Positions 20,181 through 29,776 are shown, numbered from the stretch's first letter. The stretch is 64,000 nt of DNA from a bacterium (GCA_016124895.1 WGMU01000050.1:1-64000); one strand, 5' to 3'. The notes: generated by a model not told the origin, from the sequence alone. Translations and numbers: made by a program.

Positions 20181-22157
20181 ATGATGGAAATGCGATTGCC
20201 CCGGATTCTGATCACACTGCTGTTCGGCGCTGTTCTGGCGCTGCTGGCTGGTGATCGCTGGCTCGTCGACCTGTCGGCGCAGGAGGCTGCTCAGCAACAG
20301 GCAATGAAGACGCCGGCGGCTCAGGACGCTCCGTCGACAACCGCGGCTGCGCAGCCTGCCGCACCAGAAGCCGGGTCAAACGCCGCTGCCGCGGACACAG
20401 AAACGGAAGTCGAACCGCCGCCGGTGAAGATTCCGCCACCGCCCCCGGTCCGGCCGGACAAAGTCGATATCGATCTTGAGCGTTACCGCGTCGAGATCCC
20501 GATCGTGTTTCAGCCGCATCCACGCATGGGACCGGAATTCCGGCAGGGGATCATAGACGAACTGAAGACCATCGCGGATCGATCGATTGGTCCCATGTGG
20601 GATCTCTCAATCACCACCGCCGACTGGATCACGCCGCAGGCCGAACAGGGGATCGAGCGGCTGACTCTGGAGCAGATCAAAAGGCGGCAGACGGAAGAGG
20701 CGTACTACCTCGCGATTCACGAACAGATTGCGGCGCAGAGCGACGGCAAGTTTCCGTCCGTGCCGCTCAAACCGCTCGACGACTCAACGCGCAGCCGGCT
20801 GCGTATGGTTCTTGACACGCCGGAAGACGCCAGGCAGGAAGCGTTACTGCGTGAATTTGTTGACGCCGTCGCCGGGGGCGAAATTCCGGAAGAGAAGCTC
20901 GATACCGCCAGCGAAGTCGTGTTTCTGTATCTCACTCCGCCGGAGATGACGCTCGACAAGCTGTACCCTGTGTCGGTGGAACTCGACGGTTCAGAGTATT
21001 CAGTCGCATCGCGTGAATGGGATCGAGCATCGGAACTCATCACGCCGGTGCGTCGCCGGTCGACAATCGACCGCCGCGCTGTTGCGACAGAAATCGCACG
21101 GCTGCTGACCGAACTCTTCCGTCCGCTGGTGCAGATCGAATCGGCCGATCCGGTATCAGCCCGCGTGCGAACGATGGCCAGCGAGTATGTGCCCGCGGAT
21201 CCCGGCTTCCGCCAGGTCAGGGAGGGCACGATGTTCATTCCGCTGTTCCGCTATCTCGACCGCAACCGCGTGGTGCAGAAGATTCAGTTTCTGCCCTGGA
21301 CGTATCTGACGGCGGAGCAACTCGAACGGACGCGGGCCAACTGCCGCGTCGACACCGGTGTCAAAACGCCGCTGGGAGCTTTCCGTCGGCGTCGTATGGA
21401 ACTGCGGGCACTGCGCATCAACCCGGAACTCGATGCGAGCACACTGACGCTGGTGCCGCGTCGCAATCAGTCGAAACCGCTCGTCGGATACCTCGTCGCC
21501 GTCTACAACGACCCGCCGCCACCGCCACCGAAAGAAGACGAAAAGAAATCCTCTGAGGAAGTGGCCGAGGCAGAAAAGGCCGACGAGGAACGTGAAAAGC
21601 CGGACGTCTATCGCAGCGATCGACTGGGGCAGGTGACGATCCCCGTCGATCCGGAAGACGCTCTGCAGTGGGTGTTTATTCGCAGCGGAACCGCTCTGCT
21701 GGCGAAGTTTCCGATCGTCGTCGGCACGGAAGCGAACATGATTGTCGAATGTCCGGACGACACAATTCGCCTGGACGTCGAAGGCCAGATCGCGTTGCTG
21801 CAGAGCAGTCTCGTCGACACGATCGCCAAGCGGGAAATGGTTAAGGCAATGATTCGTAACCGGATGAAGAAGGACGAGTGGGACAAGGTCGACGAATCGG
21901 TGGGCGAACTGAAATCGCTGCCCGGTTACGAGGACTTCAAGAAAGAAGTCGGAGAGATTCAGTACTCCGCGATCAAACGTGCCCAGGCCCGAAAGGACCG
22001 CATCTCAGAATCCCGAATCAAAAAGCTCGGCGACGAGGTGCTCAAGATCGCATCGATCCATCTGGACGAGAAAAAGATCAACGACCTGATTGAAGAGGTT
22101 CAGGAGCAGCGTCCCGGTGGTCCGGTGGGACGTAAGAAGGTGCCGGGGCAGCCCTGA
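20181..22157 (+). CDS. Large unknown envelope protein of the ExbB/ExbD operon
   Basis: A protein of about 658 residues with an N-terminal signal or anchor (residues 5-24), an Ala/Pro-rich stretch (about 35-100), a mixed globular region, a PPPPPPKEDEKKSSEE linker near 450 and a charged helical C-terminus. No known family is recognised. ATG codons at 20181, 20184 and 20190 are all possible starts; the AGGA at 20178 best suits the last. It sits 51 nt after the solute-binding gene and 49 nt before a small membrane gene in the same direction. Its job is presumed to be in the same envelope complex (inference). Confidence 0.75.
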   Translation: MMEMRLPRILITLLFGAVLALLAGDRWLVDLSAQEAAQQQAMKTPAAQDAPSTTAAAQPAAPEAGSNAAAADTETEVEPPPVKIPPPPPVRPDKVDIDLERYRVEIPIVFQPHPRMGPEFRQGIIDELKTIADRSIGPMWDLSITTADWITPQAEQGIERLTLEQIKRRQTEEAYYLAIHEQIAAQSDGKFPSVPLKPLDDSTRSRLRMVLDTPEDARQEALLREFVDAVAGGEIPEEKLDTASEVVFLYLTPPEMTLDKLYPVSVELDGSEYSVASREWDRASELITPVRRRSTIDRRAVATEIARLLTELFRPLVQIESADPVSARVRTMASEYVPADPGFRQVREGTMFIPLFRYLDRNRVVQKIQFLPWTYLTAEQLERTRANCRVDTGVKTPLGAFRRRRMELRALRINPELDASTLTLVPRRNQSKPLVGYLVAVYNDPPPPPPKEDEKKSSEEVAEAEKADEEREKPDVYRSDRLGQVTIPVDPEDALQWVFIRSGTALLAKFPIVVGTEANMIVECPDDTIRLDVEGQIALLQSSLVDTIAKREMVKAMIRNRMKKDEWDKVDESVGELKSLPGYEDFKKEVGEIQYSAIKRAQARKDRISESRIKKLGDEVLKIASIHLDEKKINDLIEEVQEQRPGGPVGRKKVPGQP

Positions 22158-22206
22158 CAGCGTCTGCCAATCAATTACCCGCAGCATCGCCGATGGGAGC
22201 AACGGA

Positions 22207-22788
22207 ATGTGGTTCACTGAGGATGCCTGGTCGCCCATCGTTCTGTGCGTGATTGCTGCGGTGATCTTCTTTATTGCGTGGTCGACGACACAGCGCCCAC
22301 GGCTGTTGCTGGGAGTTCCGCTCGCGTTGCTGGCGGCGGTCGTGATCTACTTCGTCGAGCAGTCCATCGTGACGGACCGCGAGCAGGTCGAAGCCGATCT
22401 TGATTCTCTGCTGCATACGTTCGTTGAAGAGTCTCAGGAACTGCATGGCAGTGCCAGCCAGACTCCCGCGAATCTGCGTACGCTTGATTTCTTCTCGGCT
22501 CAGAACACGACAGACCGGGCGCGTGTCGCTGCCGCGCTGAATCTGGTCGTCGTCGAAGATGTGCGCATTACCGACGTTCAGACGCGACTGACGAACGAAG
22601 ACACTCGCGCCGTGACGCACTTCCGAGCCAACGGAAACGTCTCGCTCTCGGGCTCCAGCGGCGGCAGTCATTATTCGTCCCGCTGGGAACTGACCTGGCA
22701 GAAAGAAGCCGGCCGCTGGACTGTCACGCGAACAAAGATGCTCAACATCATGACGGGCGAGGAGCAGTCGATCCCCCGAATCGATTGA
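22207..22788 (+). CDS. Two-helix membrane protein with NTF2-like C-terminus
   Basis: A 193-residue protein, last of the envelope operon. Two membrane helices (about residues 8-25 and 32-52) are followed by a soluble domain of about 140 residues with alternating strands ending SRWELTWQKEAGRWTVTRTK. That pattern is like NTF2/SnoaL-type domains, but the match is only by pattern. The start ATG follows GGGAGCAACGG; the frame is open further upstream, where it overlaps the preceding gene. Nothing else about its role can be read. Confidence 0.75.
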   Translation: MWFTEDAWSPIVLCVIAAVIFFIAWSTTQRPRLLLGVPLALLAAVVIYFVEQSIVTDREQVEADLDSLLHTFVEESQELHGSASQTPANLRTLDFFSAQNTTDRARVAAALNLVVVEDVRITDVQTRLTNEDTRAVTHFRANGNVSLSGSSGGSHYSSRWELTWQKEAGRWTVTRTKMLNIMTGEEQSIPRID

Positions 22789-23025
22789 CACTTGCTGATT
22801 GCGGACGTTTTCGACTTCTCGCAGCAGCGAAAGCGCCCAGGCGTTCGGCGGTGTGGTCCGAAACTCTCCGCAGGTTCGCTGCTTCTGAACAAACCTCCGA
22901 AGTAGCCGGCTCACCGGGCACCACGACTGGTTGCGATGGCGAGTCTGCACCCGGTATCAACCGCGGCTGACAGCAGTTCGTTTTCTTTGCCGGTCGGTGC
23001 CGGCGTCCGCACGGATGGTGAGTTC

Positions 23026-24810
23026 ATGGCCAGACAATGGAGATTCCCGCCGTATGACGAAGCAATCGTGCGGCAGATCAGCACAGACCTGAAGCTGCCG
23101 GTGTTGATCGCTCAGGTTCTGGCCGCTCGCGGTTTTCAGAACGGCGCGCAGGCGTCGGCGTTTCTCTCGGCAAAGCTGACCGACCTGCACGATCCCGCGC
23201 TGCTTCCGGGTGTCGCAGCCGCGACGGACCGCATCGTGGCCGCCGTCGAAGCCAGACGCCGGATTACGATTTATGGTGACTACGACGTCGACGGCGTGAC
23301 GGCGACCTCAATTCTCTGGCACTGTCTGAAGCTGCTCGGCGCGACGGTCGACTATTACATCCCGCATCGCATGGACGAGGGTTATGGGCTCAATGCTCAG
23401 GCGATCCGCTCGCTGCACGAAGAGGACGCGGATCGGCTGGTCATTACCGTCGACTGCGGGATCACCAGCGTCGAGCACGCGCGGCTGGCGAAGGATCTCG
23501 GTCTCGAACTGATCATCACCGATCATCACCACATGGCGGATGAACTGCCCGACGCCGCAGCGCTGGTGCATCCACGACTGCCTGACACCGCGTACCCGTT
23601 CGGCGAACTCTGCGGGGCCGGCGTCGCGTTCAAACTGGCCTGGTCGGTCTGCCAGCGCATGGGCGACGGAAAGAAAGCGTCGCCGCAGATGCGTGAGTTT
23701 CTGCTCTCGGCAGTCGGTCTCGCGGCGATCGGTACCGTTGCCGACGTTGTTCCGCTGCACGACGAGAACCGGATCATCGTCAAGTACGGACTGGCGAGCC
23801 TCACAGACCGGTCGTCGTGCGGCCTGCGGGCGCTGATGGCCGTCTCGAAGCTGACCGAGCGGGAAACGTTGACGTCCGAAGACATCGGCTTCGCCATCGG
23901 ACCACGGATCAATGCCGCCGGACGACTCGGCCAGGCACGACTGGCGGTCGAATTGCTCACGACCGAAGACCGCGATCGAGCGATCGCGCTGGCTGACTAT
24001 CTGGAACAGCTCAACGGCAATCGCAAAACGGTCGAACGCCGCATTCTGAAACAGGCGAAGGAACTGGTCGAAGAGAATCCGCAGTGGACCGAGCAGCCTG
24101 CGCTGGTTCTCGCGCATGCGGACTGGCATCCCGGCGTGATCGGGATCGTCGCCAACCGCGTCGCGGAACACTTTGAACGGCCGACCGTGCTGATCTCGCT
24201 GCACCGGCCGGACGAAGCGGGGCAGGGCTCCGGGCGGTCATATGCGAACTTTGACCTGCACTCGGGAATCATCGCCTGTCGCGAGCATCTGCTGTCCTTT
24301 GGTGGTCACAAAGCGGCAGCCGGACTGAAGATTGAGCGGGATCAGATCGACGCGTTCCGCGACGCGTTCTGCCAGTTCGTGTCTGAGAATCACGACGTCA
24401 CTCCGGCCGACACGCAGATTCGCATCGACGCGGAAGTGCGACTTGCGGACCTGACGCTGCGAGCCGTCTCGCAGATCGAACAGCTCGGCCCGTTCGGCGC
24501 CGGCAACCCGCGACCGGTCTTTGCCGCGACAAAGGTCGAGGTCGTCGGGCAGCCGAAAACGATGGGCGAAGGCGGCCGGCATCTTGACCTGCGCGTCCGG
24601 CATTACGGTGCGACGATGCGAGCGATCTCGTTCGGCCAGGGCGAATGGGCGGAAGAGATCGCCGCCGTCGACGGCCCCATCTCGATCGTCTTCGCCCCGT
24701 CAATCAACCGCTTCCGCGGCCGTGAGAATGTCGAAATGCAGCTCATCGACTGGAAGCCGGTCAACGCCGAAACGACTGCCGGAATCCCCGTCGGCGCTGT
24801 TGCGACGTAG
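23026..24810 (+). CDS. recJ: Single-stranded-DNA-specific exonuclease RecJ
   Basis: A 594-residue protein with the DHH-family motifs of RecJ: DYDVDGVTAT (D85, D87, D89), the metal-binding DCGI and the DHH triad (D166, H167, H168). The DHHA1 motif GGHKAAAGL follows, and then a C-terminal OB-like domain (GPFGAGNPRPVF). RecJ degrades single-stranded DNA 5' to 3' in mismatch repair and recombination. The start at 23026 follows GGTGAG and gives the normal N-terminus (MARQWRFPPYD); an ATG at 22936 would add 30 unlikely residues. Upstream, 22789-23025 shows no clear signal. Confidence 0.95.
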   Translation: MARQWRFPPYDEAIVRQISTDLKLPVLIAQVLAARGFQNGAQASAFLSAKLTDLHDPALLPGVAAATDRIVAAVEARRRITIYGDYDVDGVTATSILWHCLKLLGATVDYYIPHRMDEGYGLNAQAIRSLHEEDADRLVITVDCGITSVEHARLAKDLGLELIITDHHHMADELPDAAALVHPRLPDTAYPFGELCGAGVAFKLAWSVCQRMGDGKKASPQMREFLLSAVGLAAIGTVADVVPLHDENRIIVKYGLASLTDRSSCGLRALMAVSKLTERETLTSEDIGFAIGPRINAAGRLGQARLAVELLTTEDRDRAIALADYLEQLNGNRKTVERRILKQAKELVEENPQWTEQPALVLAHADWHPGVIGIVANRVAEHFERPTVLISLHRPDEAGQGSGRSYANFDLHSGIIACREHLLSFGGHKAAAGLKIERDQIDAFRDAFCQFVSENHDVTPADTQIRIDAEVRLADLTLRAVSQIEQLGPFGAGNPRPVFAATKVEVVGQPKTMGEGGRHLDLRVRHYGATMRAISFGQGEWAEEIAAVDGPISIVFAPSINRFRGRENVEMQLIDWKPVNAETTAGIPVGAVAT

Positions 24811-24811
24811 C

Positions 24812-24978
24812 CATCTCGCGGAGCGAAAGAAGCTGTCTGTGTAAACGGCGGTCGTTGCTGCCAGCACGTTTCGTCTACGAGACACGGGGACGGACGGTGC
24901 CGCCTTTCTTCTGGCAGGGCTGCCTCCTCTGTGGAAGCCTGCTTCGTCTGACTGCAGCTCATCTCGCGGAGCGAGATG
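24812..24978. repeat. Paired REP-like element CATCTCGCGGAGCGA
   Basis: The 15-mer CATCTCGCGGAGCGA occurs at 24812-24826, directly after the recJ stop, and again at 24960-24974. The second copy continues into a perfect palindrome (CATCTCGC, GGA, GCGAGATG, 24960-24978). The pair frames most of the gap between the convergent recJ and esterase genes. It could be a dispersed palindromic repeat or a bidirectional transcription stop without a T-tract. Confidence 0.6.
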
Positions 24979-24993
24979 GCCACTTTGTGCGAG

Positions 24994-25902
24994 CTACTTC
25001 GAGCTGAACTTTTTCGCGGTCAGCAGACTGATCGCATCCGGCAGCCAGCCGGAGTTCCAGGCGTGCGGTCGTTGCGGACCGTCGGCGTAGATGTGGGGGA
25101 TCTGCTGGTTGTTGAGCAGTGTCTCGAAGCCGGAATGCTCACTGCGGAAGTTGCCGAAGCCGAGATGGATCAGACGCGGGTGCGTGTTGGCGCGGAGCGG
25201 TTCGGCGCAAGCGGCCAGCAGTTTTGAAAGCTGATATGTGGCGAAGTTTTCCGGCGTGCCGAAGATCGGGCCGGAGCCGTAACGGCCGGGAGTGTCCATC
25301 ATCAGCGGTGCATCCCAGGCGGCGGCTCGGTCGAACACGTCAGGGTGACGCAGCAACAGCGAGAACGCACCCCAGCCAGACTTACTGAAGCCGACCAGCA
25401 GTCGGCCTTCGCGCGCTGCGATCGTTGGAAACGATTCGTCGACCCAGGGGACGACTCCGTTGAGCAGATACGACTCCTGTCGAATCCTCGGATCGGTCGG
25501 ATGGTCGGCGTACCAGGGTAGATCGGAGAAAGTCGGCATCACACAGATCAATCGATGCACGTTCTGCAGTCCGCTGAGTCGGACTTCATTGAAACCATCG
25601 CCCCAGCGCGTGCCCTCGCCGGCTTCAACCGGCAGAACAAGCAGGACACGAAGTCGTTCGTCGGGAGTCACGCCATCGGGAAGCAACACGCGAATGATGG
25701 TTTCATCGTGCTGCCAGGGACTCGTGACGCGATACGCGATTTCGCCGCCGTCGCGCTGCTCAATGGCGACGACTTTGAGTCCAACATCCGCGGCAACGGA
25801 ACGAGTTTCCTCTGCGGCATTGAGCGGCGAATTCAGGCCAGATATCAGGCTCACCGAGACGAACGTTTGCGCGACGCAAAGCCAGCGAATGGATGTGGTC
25901 AT
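24994..25902 (-). CDS. Secreted alpha/beta-hydrolase (esterase-like)
   Basis: A 302-residue protein with a signal peptide (about 1-30) and an alpha/beta-hydrolase core. The nucleophile elbow is LLVGFSKSGWGAF, with S173 the likely catalytic serine; RAAAWDAPL follows and a late histidine lies in RPHAWNS. The pattern is close to esterase-D or feruloyl-esterase-like proteins that act on surface polymers, but the substrate is not known. Its ATG overlaps the stop of the upstream membrane gene by one base (TGATG at 25900-25904), so the two are coupled. It converges with recJ. Confidence 0.75.
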   Translation of the reverse strand: MTTSIRWLCVAQTFVSVSLISGLNSPLNAAEETRSVAADVGLKVVAIEQRDGGEIAYRVTSPWQHDETIIRVLLPDGVTPDERLRVLLVLPVEAGEGTRWGDGFNEVRLSGLQNVHRLICVMPTFSDLPWYADHPTDPRIRQESYLLNGVVPWVDESFPTIAAREGRLLVGFSKSGWGAFSLLLRHPDVFDRAAAWDAPLMMDTPGRYGSGPIFGTPENFATYQLSKLLAACAEPLRANTHPRLIHLGFGNFRSEHSGFETLLNNQQIPHIYADGPQRPHAWNSGWLPDAISLLTAKKFSSK

Positions 25903-27527
25903 CAGTGTCGACTCCTTGAGGCAGTCTCGATTGGAATCCCGTAGACGCGGTACGTTTCGTTCTGATAGACGACCGGCAGGTCAAATGGCCCGAAGCGGCG
26001 CGACAGGATGTGGGTGATGCCGGTTTCGTCCGACAAAGTCTGAGCCTGCCGTGCGGTGTAGCCATTCGGTGTGAGGTTTTCCTGGCCCCACTTCTGAATG
26101 AAGTTCAGCCGGCGGTTCCATTCGATGATTCCAGCCGCGTCCTGCGGACAGTCTTTACGCGCCACGTACTCGGGCCGCTGAGCGAACCACTTGAACGCCC
26201 AGCTTTCGTCGGGTGTCAGAAACAGCACGTCACGTGGAGTGTTCTGGCGAATCCAGTCGCACGCGGACCGCCAGTCAGCTTCCTGCTGTGGGTTCAGACG
26301 ATGCACCGATCCCCAGCCGGCATTGAGCAGCAGCGCTGTGACATATGTCGCCGCAAGGCCGACGGCACGCAGTTTCCGCGGCACCAGTACGCTCGTAAGT
26401 CGTTGCCGTGAGAGCAGACTCGCGACCTGCAACGCAACCAGCAGTGGCAGCAACGCGTCGAACAGACGAAACGGATAGAACTTCAGCAGCTTCATGCGAA
26501 TCTCGTAATACGGCATCTCCGTCGGCGGTCGTTTGCCAAACCCGATGGCCACGCCACAGGCTGCGATGATCCCCGCGCAGAAAACCAGCCGGTTCAGTGT
26601 CGCTCGCCCAGGCGTTCGCGGCCGCAAACGGCTCAACAGCCAGGCGATGAAGCTCAGCCCGCCATACATCACGTAATGGCTGGGTGGAAACTCCATCGGG
26701 TCGACGTGGTGTTTCAGCCGGAAGAAGACCTGCAGATATGTCGCCGCAAAAGTTTCACGTTCGGTCGCGCCACGCATCGTGTCGAGCGCCGGCAAAATGC
26801 CCCACGCGGCAAGACAGCTCATCAGAACAGCGCCGATCAGAAACGATTCGGACTTCAGCTCGGACAGTCGAATCAGCGATATCGACTGCTCATTCACAGC
26901 CTCGCTGGATCGCCCCGGACGTCGTAGAAGCCAGCCAGCAACAGCCGTCATGCCAAGCGCCATCAGTGTCCACAGCCCAACGAGAGGGTGAAACGCAATG
27001 GCGGCGCCGAGCCACGGACCGGCGAACGCCCACCGCCGCTGCAGACACTCGGTCAGGCAGTGCAGCACGCAGCCGTACGCGACGACTTTGCCTTCAACAC
27101 CGCCGACAATCCATTCGCCCGAGAAGTTGCCGATCGACTGCAGCAGCAGAAATGTCACCGCTGCAGTAACGCTGCTCCAGCCGTCACCGGACAAAGCTCG
27201 ACAGAGTCGCGTCAGTCCCGCTGCCAGCAGCAGCAGAGCGACATACCGTCCCAGACTCGCTGAATCGTGAAATTGAAATACGTGCGTCAGCCAGCCAATC
27301 GTCTGATAGAAGACCAGGTGCGGATTCGACGACTCCAGAAAAAAGTCGCCGCGGCACCACTCGGGTTCCCAGTAGTGCTTCGCTTTGCACAGGTAGTGCG
27401 GCTCGTTGACACCGGGGATCGGTGCGTGGCAGAACGAGTACGCGACGAACAGAACCCAGACAAACAGAACTGGCTCGACCAGCGTCATCAGGGCAATTAC
27501 TCGGGAGTTACGATCGGTCGAGACCAT
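25902..27527 (-). CDS. Polytopic membrane protein (DUF6798-like)
   Basis: A 541-residue protein with roughly ten hydrophobic helices spread over residues 12-420, beginning LVEPVLFVWVLFVAYSF, and a soluble C-terminal segment of about 130 residues. VNEPHYLCKAKHYWEP and DFFLESSNPH near residues 38-70 lie in the first outer loop. The general form recalls membrane glycosyltransferases or mannosyltransferases that use lipid-linked sugars, and planctomycete proteins annotated DUF6798, but no catalytic motif is certain. It is translated just ahead of the esterase-like gene, so the pair may act on one envelope substrate (inference). Confidence 0.7.
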   Translation of the reverse strand: MVSTDRNSRVIALMTLVEPVLFVWVLFVAYSFCHAPIPGVNEPHYLCKAKHYWEPEWCRGDFFLESSNPHLVFYQTIGWLTHVFQFHDSASLGRYVALLLLAAGLTRLCRALSGDGWSSVTAAVTFLLLQSIGNFSGEWIVGGVEGKVVAYGCVLHCLTECLQRRWAFAGPWLGAAIAFHPLVGLWTLMALGMTAVAGWLLRRPGRSSEAVNEQSISLIRLSELKSESFLIGAVLMSCLAAWGILPALDTMRGATERETFAATYLQVFFRLKHHVDPMEFPPSHYVMYGGLSFIAWLLSRLRPRTPGRATLNRLVFCAGIIAACGVAIGFGKRPPTEMPYYEIRMKLLKFYPFRLFDALLPLLVALQVASLLSRQRLTSVLVPRKLRAVGLAATYVTALLLNAGWGSVHRLNPQQEADWRSACDWIRQNTPRDVLFLTPDESWAFKWFAQRPEYVARKDCPQDAAGIIEWNRRLNFIQKWGQENLTPNGYTARQAQTLSDETGITHILSRRFGPFDLPVVYQNETYRVYGIPIETASRSRH

Positions 27528-27652
27528 AGCGGGTTTGAGTAAGCTCGCTGGTTGAAATCCTGATCGTTGCCGTTCAGCTCATTTTCGGCAGCGAGTTCGA
27601 GTTGTGACATGTCTGCCAGCCCTGCGCCAACTGACTCGAACCGCAGCGCAGC

Positions 27653-27683
27653 TTGACACTCTGAGCGGTCGGGCTGATGCTAT
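27653..27683 (+). promoter_or_regulatory. Weak promoter candidate upstream of the cytochrome/WD40 gene
   Basis: TTGACA at 27653-27658 is followed after 19 nt by TGCTAT at 27678-27683, about 125 nt before the start codon at 27809. The -35 box is perfect, but the spacer is long and the -10 box weak. Confidence 0.3.
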
Positions 27684-27808
27684 CAGTCTCGCCTGATGTG
27701 TGGCGAATTCCTCGTTGATGATCCTGCCATCGATTGGTCGGTCGACACGGCAATCTCTCCTGCCCGCCGGCCACTCCCCGTTTCCCTCCAGCACTCCGGA
27801 CATGACCC

Positions 27809-29776
27809 ATGATTCGTGATCTCCTTCTGTCGCTCCGGCCTGTTCGTGTTTTCTCCTGCAGTCTGCTGCTGCTCGCGTTTTCGGTCGGCGCGTTCGCACA
27901 GGATGATGCCGCCGCGAAGGCCGAGGCGGAAAAGCAGGCCGCCGAGCTTGTCAAAGCCGCCGATGCGGCGAAGCAGCAGGCCGATCAGGCCGAGGCTGCA
28001 CTGAAGGCCGCTCAGCAGAAGGCCGCCGAACTGCAGAACGCCGAAGTCAAACTGAAGAGCGACGCGGCGAAAGCGGAAAAGGCGACGAAGGAAGCTGAAG
28101 AGAAGCTCAAGCCCGAGCAGGAAAAAGTCACAAAGGCAGATGCAGCGAAGGCCGCAGCAGAAAAGGCAGCGAACGATGCGAAAGCCGCACTCGACGCCTT
28201 GAAGAAGCAACTGGCCGACGCGGAAAAGAAAGCCGCCGATGAAACTGCAAAAGCCGCCGCGGCTCAGAAGGCTCTGGCCGACGCTCAGGCCGCAATGGCC
28301 GCCGTCCAGAAAACGGTCAACGACGCAAAGACCGCTCTCACCGCCGCACAGACCGGTCTTAAGCAGACGGGAGAGCAGCTTGCCGCCTTCAAGCCGCAGC
28401 TTGATAAAGCCGGAGAGACATTCGCGGCACTCGATCGGGCTCACATTGAAAAGCGCCAAGCCGCCGAGCACGCACTGATCAAGATCGGCAAGCTGGTTTC
28501 GTTCGCCGAAAGCGTCGCGCCGATCTTCGCGAAACGCTGCCTCGCGTGTCACAACGCGAAGACCGCCAAAGGCCGCTACAACATGGAAACGTTCGCCGCA
28601 ACGCTGAAAGGCGGCGAGTCGGGAGAGGCCCTGGTTGCCGGTGACCCGGACAGTTCGACACTGTTCGCGATGCTGGAAGACGGCTCAATGCCGAAAGACG
28701 CCGACCCGCTGACGCCGGAACAGCTTGCGGCTGTCAAACAGTGGATTGCCACCGGAGCGATTCTCGATGCCGGCTTCGCACCCAATCAGCCGCTCATTGA
28801 AATCATGCCGAAACTTCCGCAGCCGCCGGCGCCGGAAGCTTATCCAGTACCAATTCCAGTAACCGCCGTCGCATTCAGCCCGGACGGAACACAGCTCGCC
28901 ACCAGCGGCTATCACGAAGTGGTTCTGTGGAATGTCGGAGATGGCAAGATCATTCGGCGCATCACCAACGTTGCTGAACGGGTTTACGACGTCGAATTCA
29001 CCGCCGACGGACAGCAGCTTGTCGTCGCCGCCGGCACGCCAGCTCAGATCGGCGAGGCGAAGATCTTCAACGTGGCCGATGGCGCGCTTCTCGGTGATCT
29101 GATTCGGACCGACGATTCTGTCTTCGGTGTCTCGCTGAGTCCGGATGGCAAGCGTCTCGCGACCTGTGGAGCTGACCGCTCGATCCGCGTGTTTGACTAC
29201 GCGTCGAAGCAGCAGCAGCTTCTGATCGAGGATCACGCCGACTGGGTGATGGACATTGCCTGGTCCCCCGACGGCAGCAAACTTGCCTCGGCCAGCCGCG
29301 ACAAGACCTCCAAAGTCTTCGACGCCAATACCGGTGATTCGCTCGTTACGTTCAACGGTCATGGTCAGCCGGTCTATGGTGTCGCGTTCTCACCAGACGG
29401 CAATCTGGTGGTGACCAGCGGCAGCGATAAGCAGATTCGCGTCTGGAACACTGGTGATGCCAAGCAGGTCCGCGCGATCGGCGGCTTCGGCAACGAGGTG
29501 TTTCGACTGGTCGTGACGGCGGACGGCAACGTCTTCAGTTGCAGCGCCGATAAGAATGCCCGGATCCATCAGATCTCCGACGGCAAGCTGGTCCGGACGT
29601 TCGGTGGTCATGCCGACTGGGTTTACTCGATCGCTGTCAATCCCGGCACAAAACGCGTCGCTGCCGGCGCCTACAACGGAGACGTTCGCATCTGGAATCT
29701 TGACGACGCTGCTGAGACGCTGAAGTTCGTTGCCGCTCCCGGATATACCCCTCCGGCAGCGACGGCTGCAAAATGA
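27809..29776 (+). CDS. Coiled-coil, cytochrome c and WD40-repeat fusion protein
   Basis: A 655-residue exported protein. After a signal peptide (residues 1-31), residues 32-225 are almost entirely Ala, Lys, Glu, Asp and Gln in heptad order, predicting a long coiled coil. A cytochrome c domain follows, with C244, C247 and H248 in CLACH and a MPKDADPLTPEQ region before its end. From about residue 345, WD40 or YVTN-type repeats form a beta-propeller (VAFSPDGNLVVTSGSDKQIR, DIAWSPDGSKLASASRDKT). Cytochrome plus WD40 fusions are common in planctomycetes; the coiled-coil front is not usual. The protein probably sits in the periplasm. It is followed by a strong terminator. Confidence 0.9.
   Translation: MIRDLLLSLRPVRVFSCSLLLLAFSVGAFAQDDAAAKAEAEKQAAELVKAADAAKQQADQAEAALKAAQQKAAELQNAEVKLKSDAAKAEKATKEAEEKLKPEQEKVTKADAAKAAAEKAANDAKAALDALKKQLADAEKKAADETAKAAAAQKALADAQAAMAAVQKTVNDAKTALTAAQTGLKQTGEQLAAFKPQLDKAGETFAALDRAHIEKRQAAEHALIKIGKLVSFAESVAPIFAKRCLACHNAKTAKGRYNMETFAATLKGGESGEALVAGDPDSSTLFAMLEDGSMPKDADPLTPEQLAAVKQWIATGAILDAGFAPNQPLIEIMPKLPQPPAPEAYPVPIPVTAVAFSPDGTQLATSGYHEVVLWNVGDGKIIRRITNVAERVYDVEFTADGQQLVVAAGTPAQIGEAKIFNVADGALLGDLIRTDDSVFGVSLSPDGKRLATCGADRSIRVFDYASKQQQLLIEDHADWVMDIAWSPDGSKLASASRDKTSKVFDANTGDSLVTFNGHGQPVYGVAFSPDGNLVVTSGSDKQIRVWNTGDAKQVRAIGGFGNEVFRLVVTADGNVFSCSADKNARIHQISDGKLVRTFGGHADWVYSIAVNPGTKRVAAGAYNGDVRIWNLDDAAETLKFVAAPGYTPPAATAAK

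Noticed and set aside
27900-28450. Possible DNA tandem repeat in the Ala/Lys-rich region
   Set aside because: The repetition is in amino-acid heptads, not in exact DNA units; codons vary, so it is a coiled coil rather than a tandem repeat.
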